Positions 21,029 to 32,632 of a stretch of 64,000 nt of DNA are shown one piece after another. Numbering within the stretch: position 1 is the first letter of the stretch; each line of letters opens with the position of its first letter. The notes under the pieces were generated by a model. It ran no database searches. It saw nothing but the letters and a program-made list of their open reading frames with translations, and had not been told where the DNA came from. The stretch lies in assembly GCF_947179165.1 (NCBI RefSeq), contig NC_077239.1:21793134-21857133 (forward strand), read 5' to 3'. Origin of the DNA: Solanum dulcamara. Taxonomy: Eukaryota; Streptophyta; Magnoliopsida; Solanales; Solanaceae. The position numbers were made by a program, and so were the translations under genes.

Positions 21029-21099
21029 TTGATTTAGGTTCCACTTTATCGTATACCGCTCTCTGTATTACTGAACGTATTGGGAATTGGAAAGTCTAG
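21010..21099 (+). pseudogene. Aspartic protease stub of element C
   Basis: Reads YDKYVVIDLGSTLSYTALCI then TERIG before a TAG, in a different frame from gag. DLGSTLSY corresponds to the retroviral-type protease active-site motif (normally D-S/T/P-G). The shift occurs around the T run at 21002-21008. Everything after about 30 codons of protease, including RT and integrase, is gone. Confidence 0.8.
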
Positions 21100-21501
21100 G
21101 ACAAAAGGCAGTCCTATACATAGGTGAAGGGGGGAATACTGGGGATTACGAAGGTTAAAATGGTTATTAAAGGGGAAAGATGCGTTACGAGATTGTTTCA
21201 GAAGTTGTTAAGACCCTAACCTGCTCCAAATTACATGATAAAGGTCGTGCGAGGGAGTGGAGGCAAATATACTGGTATTAAGACACCGAAATGCATTAAA
21301 GTTTCGAGGTTAAGTGTGCTAGGGTGAGGGAAATGTTAGGATGGGTGACCCCCTGGGAATTGGGCTGAAAAATTTCATTGGTATTTGGGAATAGAAAGAA
21401 AGTAGGTACATAGAGAGTAAGGAGCTTACAACTATAAAGAGGACCTCCCCGACGTATTATAACACCATAAGGTCGGTGCAACATTCGGGGACGAATGTTC
21501 T
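21100..21501 (+). other. Non-coding 3' interior of element C
   Basis: No pol domains. The last part contains ACATTCGGGGACGAATGT, the inverted motif that usually precedes the polypurine tract of Tekay-type plant gypsy elements, which supports the family assignment. Confidence 0.7.
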
Positions 21502-21514
21502 AAAGGGGGGAGGA
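21502..21514 (+). other. Polypurine tract of element C
   Basis: AAAGGGGGGAGGA abuts the 3' LTR start TGTTACATC. Confidence 0.9.
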
Positions 21515-24451
21515 TGTTACATCTCGCACTTTTGCGCATTTGGAAAAAAAAAATTTGACTTGCAAGGAAAGAGGTTATGAGTTATTTTATTTAATATCGG
21601 TGTATTGTTCAAGAAAACATGGAGGTGGAAATACGGAGGAAGGCCGAGGGAAAAATTTATGTGGAATTCTTTTTGGGAAATTAGTTTGGGAATTACAAAA
21701 GTGAAATACATAAGTTGGGCTACAAAGGAATAATGATAAGAAAATTGAGGCCCAAAATAAGAAATGGCCCAAATTTTGGAAATTAAGTTCATTAATTAAG
21801 AGGCCCATTACCATTTACTATCTATTTATATATATATATAGTTGCTAGAAACTTCAAGAAGTAGAAAAAGCCCAAAGATGACTTAGTAGTCATCTTGTTT
21901 CAATTTCTAGAATTTTCAAGAAACTTGGAGAAAAGAGGGGAGAAAAAAATAAGAGAGGAAAATTGGAATAGTTAGGGATTTTATCCCTTGAAATCTTTTT
22001 CCAAAATTAATTCTTCTAATATTCCAAGCAAGTTGAAGGCCCTAATCAACATAGAGAGATTGTTGGAACAAGAAGACTATTCATTCTTGCAAAACAATTT
22101 TAGCAAGTTGAAGAACTAAGTGGAAAAGGTAAGGTTTCAATTTTCTCTATATGTTATGGATGGTTGGTATATGTTGTAGAGTGAAGAAATGGATGAAGTA
22201 TATGAAAATATATATGTGGGTGTTGGCCGTGTATGTGATGTTGTGTGGAAAGAATAGATTAATTTTATGTAGTATGTGGTTGTTGTTGCAAGGTATAGGA
22301 ATGGATGGAAAATTCATGAAAATATGCATATAGTTGTTGTGGCCGAATATGGGGGTGGTTTGGCAAGTTATGGTGAATTGATTCTATTTAGTAATTTAGT
22401 TATTGTTATGGATTCTATGTTGCTAAGAAAAGCTTAAGGATCCTTATAAAGTTATAGTAGTTGGAGACTTGTTTTAGAAGTTTGTAAATTTAATATGATG
22501 TTCTTGCATATATGGAAGCTAATATTGTTAGTATGATGTGGTTAGTGTGTAAATTATTGGGTTGTGGTAATTGAATTCGAAAGAAGGGATTAGATTGTTA
22601 TTATTCTTATTGGAATTGGAAGGTCTTGGAGAAAGTAGTATATTGATTTGGTATGATTGTTGGTAAATTGGCCGAGTTAGATCCTCGGGGATGGTGTATT
22701 TACAAGGGAAGTGCTGTCGAAATTTCGGTAGACAAAATGTTAGTTTAGAATGAGGTTCTTGGATACCTATAGCTAATGTTGGCATTCATTAATCTTGTTA
22801 TAGATTTTGGGAAAGCCAAGAGTTAAGTGGGATTGACTAAGGAAGCGGACAAGGTATGTAAGGCTTACCCTTTTTTTCAAGGCATGATTCCGATGTTATG
22901 GTTTCATAAGTGCTTCCATATATTCTTTGTTTTCAAAATCTAGGTGTCAATGGTCCCAAGGAAATGACTACTTTTTCCTATAACCCGTCAATCTTTTCCA
23001 AAATGTCTATAGTTTCCCAAAACAAAGATTTACAATATTACAAGCTTTTATGGCAATGACGATGGATATGTTTTACAACGACATTGATGATGTCGAGGAT
23101 GAGAATATGTCTATGATGGATATGATAAGAACGGCTTCATGTATTTAATGTTTACTCTTCTTTCTCTTGGCATGTTTTGACACAAGTATCTACACTTTCT
23201 TTTGGCATGATTTTTATGAAACAAGTATATGTCATTTTGTACAATTTCAAGGAAGTCCTATTCGTAGAGCCACTAGGATGGCCCATTTTATTGAGTTTCC
23301 AAAGGATATTTTTCTCGTGCTTAGATACGTGTATATGATTCCAAAAGTTTTATTTTGAGATAATCCATGGTAATTTTTAAAAGGTACTTGACATGACTCT
23401 TATCTTGATTTTGAATCATAGCTCATTCCGATTATTCTACGAGCCTTAAAAATTGGTCCTATGTGCATATGTATACGATTTGACGTCTTACGAGACTGTG
23501 ACCTTATTCTACGTTCTCTTAATATTATCTTTCGTTGATAGTCTCATCCTATAATAATTGTTCCTTCAAGGTGAGACAAAGTGATCATGGTTAGTCTATA
23601 ATACAATCGGAGGTTACCGACCTTCCGTCACTCCGATAGATACATGACTTTCGTTGAGCTCTCCTGCATGCTGTCTATATGTATATGTATATGTATATGT
23701 GGGATATGGGGAGGTGTATATGTGGCGCTATAGACGCATTCCCACCTGATCAGTTGGAGTAATTTTCATCCTGGACGCGGGATGCCCGGACGCGTGACAT
23801 ATGTGGGCACGCCGACATTGTTCGGTGATATGACTTCTATTTTCTATGAATATGAAAAAGAAATGTTTTTTTATGATAAGACAAGCATGCATGGCATCTG
23901 GCCTAAAAGGGCACTCATATGTACAGGTTACTCTCTTAACTCACTATATGTCCATGATTCTACGATATGGTTATTCATACCTTATGTTCTTTATTATGAT
24001 GATTTTTATGCCTTACGTACTCGGTACATTACTCGTACTGACGTCCCTTCTTGTGGACGCTGCGTTTCATGCCACGCAGGTAGGCAGGCGGACGAGTTCG
24101 GTTCTTAGGAGCTCCACTAGCAGTACATCAAGAGCGCTCCAGTTGTTTCGGAGTTTCATTTTATCAGTACTAGTTCGTGTATATATTTGGGCACGGCAGA
24201 AACCGGCCCTCCTTGTGGTCATATGTATCTTTTTTAGAGGCTCGTAGACAGATATGTAAAGCTAGATGTTTTGCAACTTTGCTCGTCGTTGTGTAATATG
24301 TTAGCAAAGTCTGTTGACGTATGGTTATAATTATGCTATTAACAATGGTATCTCTCATTCGGCCCACTCAGTAGTAAGAATAGGATACGTATAGTAGGTG
24401 CTCGGAATAACACTTTCGGGTACCCGTCGCGGCCCTGGTTGGGTCGTGACA
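21515..24451 (+). repeat. Element C 3' LTR (2937 bp)
   Basis: Over 99% identical to 16454-19391 by eye. Visible differences include TCTCGC for TCTCTC near the start, a 2-bp deletion near 22096 and one extra T near 23870. It ends CGTGACA, followed by target duplication CAAAC. Confidence 0.95.
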
Positions 24452-24456
24452 CAAAC

Positions 24457-24917
24457 GTACTAATGCATTCTTCATTGTCTACATTATATCACAATATAGG
24501 AACGGATGCTCCATCCTCTTTTCGTGGCTAGTTGGCTATCTATTGAAAATTTGAGCGGTTAGTCCTCATGCTTCGAGGGAAAATTGAGTTTATATTTCCT
24601 TTTATTGTCATATCTAGACTATGATGATATTGTGAGACTCTTTCATGTCATATCATTACTTTCTTGAGGGTGAGCTAGGAACATATCCTAGTCCTCGCCT
24701 ATGTAGTCATATAGAGGCATGTTGGATATATGTATATATGGAGTCTATGTTGTCTTGCCTCATTCTAGGTATGCTATATTCTTGGACTCTTTTTTTTGAG
24801 TGTCCTCTTATTTCTTACTTTATGTATGCTTATGATATGCGAAGAGGCTTGGTTGGAGTTTCTTTGGGAATCCTAATAGCCGTGTCACATCTAGGCCCTA
24901 GTTTGGATTGTGAAAAT
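24457..24917 (+). repeat. Element B 3' LTR, right piece
   Basis: Resumes at GTACTAATGCATTC, the right arm of hairpin 1, and matches 12709-13152 of the 5' LTR (GGAACGGATGCTCCATC, GTGTCACATCTAGGCCCTAG). The LTR end is decayed and no target duplication follows. Confidence 0.88.
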
Positions 24918-24939
24918 TTGGTGCTCTAACATCATTCTA

Positions 24940-26547
24940 TTTTCATTAAAAATACCCTTTGTATAATCAAATTCTATCCAAGTAGTCGGTCATCAATCCC
25001 CAGCTAAAACTAGACATCTGGGAAAATATGGCGCAAAGAAAAAGAGAGGGCCTAAATAGGTAATTAAGGAGTGGAAAACAAAAGCACCAGCTACAATACC
25101 CTATATTGATTTTATTTCAAGCTTCAATGGTGAAGCTACCAAATTTGATGATGTAGAAGAATCCGGAAAAGCACTATAAATGAGATATCGCTACTTGTAC
25201 AATGTAGGGAACTAGGTGGAGACATGAGGAGTGGAGCCAAACTAGTACAGAATGAGAGAGAACAACCAAATAGTCCAGATCTAGATATGGTAAACTTTTC
25301 TGCTCTATCTGATGCAGTTAGTATTGACTATATGCATAAGCGATTTAGTGGGTCACAATAGGTTTCCCCTGATAAAAGGAGGAAGTTTCCAATCCTTGAT
25401 ATGAATTGGTTATACTGGAATATCAGAGGGATAAATAACTGATATAAACAGAAGAAAATAAAGAATTATTTTAAAATAAAGAGAATTAGATTTGATGAAC
25501 TGGTCCAAACTAAGGTTAAGGCTCACAAGTTTATAAAAGCATGTTGCAGGAGTTTATTTGGTCTGAAACTAACATAATCACTAAAACTCTTGTCGAATTA
25601 GAGAAGGTATGTATACCCAGGGTCTTCGGAGGACTAAATATCACTAACATTATGCTGTGAAATAAAATTATTTTAGCAAAAACTTAATGGGATATAGCCC
25701 ACAAGATAGACAAGTTATGGATCAAGTGGGTTCATGAGTTTTATCTCAAATGCCAACTGATTGATAATGTCAGGGTACCACAATAGGCCTGTTGAATCAT
25801 TAGAAAAATTTGGGAAGCAAGACACACTTTATCGTAAGTGCAGATTGAAACTGATCATAGAAGCTTAACTAAATCAAATTAGTCACAATTGCTACCTGAC
25901 TTTCCTATAGTTTCCTAGAGATGTGTGATTCGTAAGAATGATGCCAGACCCAAAGAGAAATTCATCATGTGGTTGCAATTACAAGGGATATTTTTAACTA
26001 CTGATAGGCTTATTAAACGGGATATGGTAATTGATTCTGAATGTGTACTATGTCATGCTCAACTGGAGACTAGAGAGCAATTTTTTATGAGTTGTACATT
26101 TACTAATCAAGTGTGGGATAATATCCTGAGACGGTATCAACAACAGAGATGCTAAATAAATGATTGGGAGCAACATCTGACATGGCTAATCTAGAATATA
26201 AAAGGAAGAACTATGAGAGCTCACATCTTCAAAAGAGTGTACGTTGAATGTAGTTATGCCATATGGATGGAGCACAATCAAAGGGTATTTGAGTAGAAAG
26301 ATAGAGATTGGAAGGTACTCACTTGAGAAATTGCTTACACGTGGAGTGTTAGGGCACCTATAGGAGCTCATAAGTCTTAAATAGTACGATATTTTAGCAA
26401 ACATGATGTAGTCTGAGTTTTTAATTCAACTAGTTCATTTTTTTATTCGTGATCTTTTTTAAAATTTAGATAGTTAGTGGTGTTACACTAACTATGGTAC
26501 TGTAATATTGACGCTTGGTGATTAATACAATTTAGTTATCAAAAAAG
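24940..26547 (+). mobile_element. LINE (non-LTR retrotransposon) fragment
   Basis: A 5'-truncated, internally deleted L1-type element. Near 25010-25140 an ORF1/linker-like piece reads GKYGAKKKRGPK and IDFISSFNGEATKF. From 25540 the C-terminal reverse transcriptase region reads LQEFIWSETNIITKTLVELE and RVFGGLNITNI. The zinc-binding tail follows. The 3' end is GTTATCAAAAAAG at about 26547, a typical short A-rich LINE tail. No flanking duplication recognised. Confidence 0.8.
25540..26400 (+). pseudogene. LINE reverse transcriptase C-terminus with zf-RVT domain
   Basis: The clearest piece (25925-26155) reads NDARPKEKFIMWLQLQGIFL, TTDRLIKRDMVIDSECVLCH and FFMSCTFTNQVWDNILRR. This is the reverse-transcriptase zinc-binding domain, with C-x2-C (CVLC) and H/C ligands. 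Beyond the stop it continues WEQHLTWLI and AHIFKRVYVECSYAIWMEHN with more stops. Upstream the RT C-terminus is recognisable across frameshifts. Non-functional. Confidence 0.85.
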
Positions 26548-27109
26548 GATCAAATCCAGGAAGTACCAATTTGAGCTCATTCTCACTAACCAAAATGTCT
26601 TTACAACCAAGGCCTCTCAAACTAAAATATAAACACAGTAAAATGAATTTAAACAAGATAATAATATTAGACTAGTTAATTGATTCACTAAATTAGAGTT
26701 AAGCAGTGACTAAAATTGAGGCAAAACTGCAACTTTGATTTACTTTGTTTACATTCAATACAAAGATATGAATCCCTACACGAAAAGAGAAAAACATGAA
26801 GTTGTTAGTAGGGTAGAGGGGAGAGATGTTTCAAAAGTAAAAAATTAATTTTAGGAAAAAAAAGAATTTTCTTTTGGATACATAAGAGAGCAATAGGGAG
26901 TGAAAAAAAAACATGGAAGGACGATAAAATGATAAAATTTAAGTTATTGATAAGCTACTTGACTTTTATCGGCTATTACCTTTAAGTAAAAATAAATATT
27001 TTCCACTAAAATAATTTTATTGTAGTGATAAGTGCACTACTTTGACAGTATTCAAATGAGATATACATAATTTAGAAGAAATATTAACAAGTAACTGACC
27101 TTACGTTTA
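26548..27109. other. Unassigned AT-rich spacer
   Basis: No coding signal. A small inverted sequence GTAGTG, spacer ATAAGTG, CACTAC lies at 27022-27040. GTAGTG/CACTAC are CACTA-type termini, and a CACTA transposase relic starts just to the right, so this may be a junction of two such ends. Otherwise nothing recognised. Confidence 0.4.
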
Positions 27110-27840
27110 TGAGGTTATATGACAAGCCAATGTCATCACCATCACTTCTGCTATCACCTTCATCATTAGTAATACTATTATTACCTTCATTCTCCTCATG
27201 ATCACTGATGTACTCTATAATAGTGTCATCATCTTGGTCAAAATTATCTTCGTTATAATTAATTTAAACTTTATATTTTATTTGAGCCTCCAATTCAAAT
27301 ACATTTGCATCTAAGGTAACCGAATCAACATCATCTCTATGTAGTTGTCTCAATATATCCACCATATCATTGACAATTAAATTACTTTCTAGTGAAATAT
27401 CTTGATACACTTCATCATTTGTAATATGTAACTCATCACTTTCTGCCTCTGAATTTTCTTTCTCTGACACATCATATAAGTGTCTGTCTTGAAATTTGAG
27501 GACAATTCACCAAGTTTTTCTAATTTTGGGTCGTCAATATAAAATACTAACTTTACTTTAGTAGCTAGTACAAAAGAATCATGTTTATATCAAATTCTTT
27601 TAACACAAACGCTCATAAAATTATTATCTTTTTGCATTTCTATTTTTTTGTGAAGATCAAACCACATGCATTTAAATAGGAGAACTCAATTTTTCTCATC
27701 ATACTCTAACTTAAGGGTGTCAAATATAATCCACTAAAGTCAATAAACTCACTTTCATGATAGTCTACAATAAACTATACCACAATTTTGACTTTTATGT
27801 AATTCATCTCATCACATGAAATTTGACACCATTTATAATA
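27110..27840 (-). pseudogene. CACTA (En/Spm) transposase C-terminal relic (DUF4216-like)
   Basis: Minus-strand pieces read VLLFKCMWFDLHKKIEMQKD, then HDSFVLATKVKLVFYIDDPK and LEKLGELSSNF, the usual DUF4216 layout (KCxWFD, PFVLATQ, YLDDP) of plant TNP2-type transposases. An acidic tail follows (27264-27470, ELHITNDEVYQDI) and continues past a TAA as NYNEDNFDQDDDTIIEYISD. Several stops and frame changes. The main DDE catalytic part is not in the window. Orientation is opposite to the CACTA gene piece at 37280. Confidence 0.75.
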
Positions 27841-28029
27841 CAATCAGTATATTATATTCCACACACATCAGATCTTTTGTAATAATTTTTGGATACACAT
27901 TGACGTTTCCTTTTTATATTATTTCATAATCTACAACAAAAAATTATTGTGTTCGATTAGTAAGGAAAAAAATTAAATGCAATAACAAGATTATTTTCTT
28001 AAAGTCACTTACTTTTCTTTTCAGGAGTT

Positions 28030-28990
28030 TCAATTAGTGTAGGCATCCTTTAAACTAGCAATTATGATCCAACTCAAATCAAAAATATTAACAAACAAAT
28101 TTAAAAAATCAGCAGTCAGTGGACTATGAAGAAATAAGTGTTTGTTAGTCTCATTAGCTTGTTGACACTAAATCATCTATTGACTTTTGTTGTGTCCCTT
28201 CTTCTAAGGTTTTCCTGAGTGAGACTGACCTCATGAAGGATCATTCAGATGAAGCATAAGTCCTTGGAAGGGGCTTTGATCTATCAAATAATTTTTTAAG
28301 GACACTTCTCTATCATATCATTGTGAGCACATCATAAAAAATATCCTACTTTTATTTTGTATTGTCCATTTGTCTTTCTATCCCATTTGATTCTATATGA
28401 GCTGTGATCATTGAGGCAGAAGCAATTCAGTTTGAATAGCAATTGTAGAAAACTATCTAGTTGCCAATCTTTGAAATTATTTTTGAACAATGATGCCCAT
28501 GCATTATTTTCTCTATTCTGATAGATAATAGAGTCTGGATCAAAGGCTATTGAGAATAGACTAGGAAAGTTACTTTGTAGAGTAGTATTTCTTAACCATT
28601 TGTCCTTTCAATTTTTATTGTGAATGTCATTATCTTCTTTGTAGTTGCATTGCTGGTTAAAAGTTGTTCCATAGTTTTGGTATGCTCTTCCAAAGACCAA
28701 CAACATATAGAGATATGAATATATTAGTGGGCCAGTGTGATAGTATTTCATGTTTTGCAAACACTTCTTCTTTTCAGAGAGTATTGTCTTCATTGTTGAA
28801 CTCATAATCCTTTCATTAGAAGATCTCTATCATGTCCTACCATGTTTCTGTTACATAAGCATCCAAGGTATTTGGAAGGAATGCTCTTGAGCCACATGAT
28901 AAGATGAATGTATTAGTTTTTCTATTTCCTTTTCATAGAAAGTCTCTACTTAACTTATCATTTTGCGACATTACCTAACTGGGAATAAGG
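28030..28990 (-). pseudogene. Second LINE fragment, RT tail and zf-RVT
   Basis: Minus-strand reading gives WLKSIPSKYLGCLC (the LPxKYLG-type motif of LINE RT). It then gives KDKWLRNTTLQSNFPSLFSI, NNFKDWQLDSFLQLLF and, near 28100, QQANETNKHLFLHSPLTADF, which resembles the zinc-binding tail (C-x2-C partly lost, H-L-F-L-H kept). Many stops and shifts. It belongs to a different LINE copy from 24940, in opposite orientation. Confidence 0.72.
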
Positions 28991-29104
28991 AAGAATAATA
29001 TTAGGTAGGTAGGTAGGTTGTCTAGAGCATTGTTTATGAGTGTAAATAATTTTTTTGAAATGTATACTTTTCTAAGAGAAATTGAGTTTGAAGCTATTTA
29101 GTAT

Positions 29105-29613
29105 TGGTTAACTCCTATATTAAAGTTAGTAAACTAGAAATTTATAAAGATGAAAAGAAATGAAACTATCCGAGTCCACAGAAATCACTGTGTGTCGTTA
29201 AGAAATTTAATTTCCGCACTGTATCCGAGGTTGTGGATTATTTCCTCCCAGGATAAAAGGGATAACCTATTAAACAAGTAGAGGTACCTCAAACTTCAAT
29301 AACTCCAGTGAACTCAAATGGCAGCAACGAAATCACACAAAGACTTTACTTTTATTTGTAAGAAAATGTATGGAGAAGAAGGAGCTAATTTCATTTTGAA
29401 AAATGAGAGAAAACCCTTTATTTATAGCCAACAAAGGGTAGTATGAAAATGTGCTTAATGTGTCTTATCGGAAAGGTCACAACTATTTAGACAAGGCACA
29501 ATCTTTCGGAAAGATCACAACTCTTTGAAAAGTTACGACCCTTCAAAAAAGTCATAACTCTATAGAAAAGTCACAACCCTTCATTTTCCATTCACACCTA
29601 TTAAAACCCAACA
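29105..29613 (-). repeat. Element D 3' LTR
   Basis: 509 bp, plus-strand ends TGGTTAACTCC and ACCCAACA (element-sense TGTTGGGT). It matches 36725-37215 throughout. It contains repeated GGAAAGGTCACAACT-like words (about 29470-29575), partly expanded relative to the other LTR. Confidence 0.87.
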
Positions 29614-30182
29614 ATCCCCCACATGAATGGGAATGACTATTTTTAAAACATATGCATGAAAAAACTATGTGATTCGTAAGTACGGATTAATTGCATCTGA
29701 ATAAGTAGGTTTCCCTTTGAACTTTCCATAGTGAACATATATCGGATATACTCGGTCAATCGGTAGATTTGATATCTTTGAACCGTAGAGCTTTGATGAA
29801 TACCTAGACAATATAAATCACACAACTAACCCTTTAACTATTTTTGGTTCTCATTGTTTTGTTTGTTTGAGCCATGAACACTTCCTGGTTCATAAGTGCG
29901 TAGAAAACTGGCCTTACTAAATTCTCCTTAAAGCGGCTTACACTTCACACTTACATAGGTGATATCTAAATGTGGTATCCCATAGAAAAACCATTTGATA
30001 TTCCCTGTATCAAATTTAGATATCATTAAAAGGTCCTAATGCCTTATCCTTGTTATTGAACATTGTCGTATCATGAGAATGGATCATAAAAATTACTTTG
30101 ACAATGTTGAACCGTCATCAATGAATTTGTTTGATCTCCTTGAACCTAGATATTGGGATCTCCAGTCTTCTAGGTACAGTTA
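29614..30182 (-). other. Element D 3' untranslated interior
   Basis: Between the pol end and the left LTR. It starts with the polypurine tract (29614-29628) and holds no coding signal except the last pol codons beside the solo LTR. Confidence 0.6.
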
Positions 30183-32627
30183 TGTCACGCCCCGGGAGGG
30201 TACCCTAGGCGTGGCCGGCACTCGAAGTCCATTTCTGACCTCCGAGCGAACCACCTGGTCCAGTCACACATTCAATCAATCACATTCTCTTAGCGGATAA
30301 CTCAATTAAAGAAATACTATTCATATATATATAGGGCCGAAGGCCAAACATTTACAACCCAATAAGGCAATAAAATAAGACTCCTCAAAATAATCGTTCG
30401 ACCTCCCCACACTCCAGTCTATGAAGCCTCTATCACAGTCTAAGAGGTGTCAATGACAAGTCCATGGCTACCAGCAATCAAAGTAAAGGAAATGTCAACA
30501 AAACTGTACATGAAGGCTCAACATCCTCCTGAAATTAGGAGGACTCACCAGCTAGCTGAGAGTGTATGTGAATCTTCAACGGAGCGCCGGTTGATGACCT
30601 CTAGTACCTGTCTCTGCATCATGAAATGATGTAGGCCAAATGGCGTTAGTACATGGAATGTACGAGTATGTAAAATGGCCGAATACAACAAACATCAAGG
30701 AAGAATCAATCAGCTCGGAAGCTCAACTCAAGATGAATACCAACTCAATCAAATGTCCTAAGTCTAAACAAGAATATGATTTAGACGGGACCAATCGCAT
30801 ATAATTCCACTCATTCTGACTCAGAGTACTATCAAGACCTATTTGGGAGTTTCTCTTAACCGACAACCATCACTTATGAGCCAGTGAATGTACAACAAAA
30901 CGACGTTGTTGCCGCGCCCGTTCATACCTTGCCAGGGTATGAACGAATCAAACACTCATGGATCCAATCCAACCAAGTCCTATAATGTCAGGACAAACTC
31001 TCGGGGAAGCATCTGACTTAACGGTTCAATCCCCCCTACGTTTGGCAACACAGGTATTGGGTTCGAGTATGGACTATACTCTTGCCCAATTCGGTGCTCG
31101 ATACTCCTCCCAAGACTCAATGCTCATAAAACTCCATCCAATCAACTCAATCAACTCATATCGACAAGTCTCGTTACAACCTTGTCATCTCATCAACTCT
31201 ATCACAATCACATCTTTCTCAATCGTACTATCCGATCAATCTCAAGCATATCATTCAAAGAAATTTAAATGCACATATGTAGCATCATCTAGATATAATC
31301 AATCATTTCCTTCATCCATTTGAGAAATCTTTTGAGGCTTATCACAATTTCAAGACTTTAAATTGACATTTCATATTGAGCAACATTCTCAAGAAAATAA
31401 CATCCTTTATTATAATCTACATAGTAAGAAGATAAATAGAACATATTTCACAACTCATTTCTTCATCACTCATACTCAACTAAGGGCTCATTTTGGAACC
31501 TCTTAGCTCAACAACATTGACACATATAAAATCAAATAGATAGGGGACCAAGTTCATACAAACACAATAATACCAAGAAACTTTATTCTCATGAACATCT
31601 AACCTCAAAGCAAGAGTAGGGCACATGGGTGAACTCAACCCATGTTTTAGATAGCCTTACATACCTTAGTGAAGACTTGAATAAAACCTTGATGTTGGGT
31701 CTTTAATGGAGAATTCAAATCTTGAAGCTCTTGGAACTCTTCTTGTTGGAGAAGGATTTGGAGAGGAAGAAGAAGAGAGAGAGAAGAGGTTTCTAGGGCT
31801 TTTAGAGAGAGAGTGGGGGATGAAGAAATGATCCCAAAATAGTCTAGGGTGATACATATATAATTTGGGGCAATTCCCAAATTGCCCCTTCTCAAAAGTT
31901 CTGAAAAATAGGCAAAAATGCACCTGGCGCGATAGTGGCGTGTCGCGCCATTGCAGCGTCAGGCTGAAACATTCCTAAAACCTGCACACCTCGTAGTGGC
32001 GCACCATGCCAGAGACCAAACTACTGAGGCATGTTTCTGGCGCGATAGTGGCGCGTCGCGCCTTTACAGCGCCAAGGCCAATTTTCTGGGTTCTGAAAAT
32101 TTGGCCTGAAAAACCCTGCACAACTTTTAGTGGTGCATCGCGCCAAGGATCAAACTACTGAGGCATGTTTCTGGCGCGATAGTGGCGCATCGCGCCCTTA
32201 CAGCGCCAAGGCCATTTCCCCAACAGTTGTAACCCAGGCCAAAATGAAATTCCTGCCGTGCTAGTTCATCTTAGGATCGTCATATCTTTTGACTCCAAAC
32301 TCCAAAATTTATGTTCTTGGTGGCATTGGAAAGAAGAATTGATGACCCTTACTTTGATAGGTCGTGGTCCACCTAGATTGACGTCCTTCAAAAGATAGGG
32401 TCATCAAAAGTTGACCCTTATATGAACTCATCCTAAACTTAGCCACGACGGATCTTTTGGGCTTAGCTCGGTGCTAGGGGTCCTTGGTGACCCCACATCA
32501 CCTCTAACACTGCTCAGTCCCTTAGAGACTCCTCTTAACTCATGAATATATTTCAAAACACTCGGGTTCGACCCCTCCCGAACACAAGAAGGGTTCGAAT
32601 TTTTGGAAAAATTTGTGGGGTGTTACA
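30183..32627 (-). mobile_element. Solo LTR of family A inside element D
   Basis: Begins TGTCACGCCCCGG and ends GGGGTGTTACA, flanked by identical AGTTA (30178-30182 and 32628-32632). No internal region, so it is a solo LTR left by recombination. It keeps hairpin 2 (30614-30634), the donor motif (31664), the TATA box and 135-bp repeat units (near 32014 and 32148). It is shorter than the 3.6-kb form through internal deletions. Confidence 0.93.
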
Positions 32628-32632
32628 AGTTA

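Larger units (their letters stand above)
16454..24451 (+). mobile_element. Element C: young gag-only LTR retrotransposon
   Basis: Two nearly identical LTRs (16454-19391 and 21515-24451), CAAAC target duplication at 16449-16453 and 24452-24456, PBS, intact gag, protease stub and polypurine tract. Termini TGTTACA and CGTGACA. By eye the LTRs differ at about 18-20 positions plus two small indels over 2.94 kb, under 1%, so insertion was recent. There is no RT, RNase H or integrase, so it is a TR-GAG-type element needing help in trans. It splits element B. Confidence 0.95.
11233..24917 (+). mobile_element. Element B: gag-only gypsy-type LTR retrotransposon, split by C
   Basis: 5' LTR 11233-13152, PBS 13157-13168, broken gag 13371-14342, polypurine tract, then a 3' LTR in two pieces (14695-16453 and 24457-24917) separated by element C. 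Ends are TGTAATA and CATGACA. No pol is present, so it fits the TR-GAG class of gag-only elements. No target duplication is seen: ACTAG lies left of 11233, but no match lies near 24918. The 3' terminus is decayed (TTGTGAAAA for TCATGACAAA). Confidence 0.88.
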
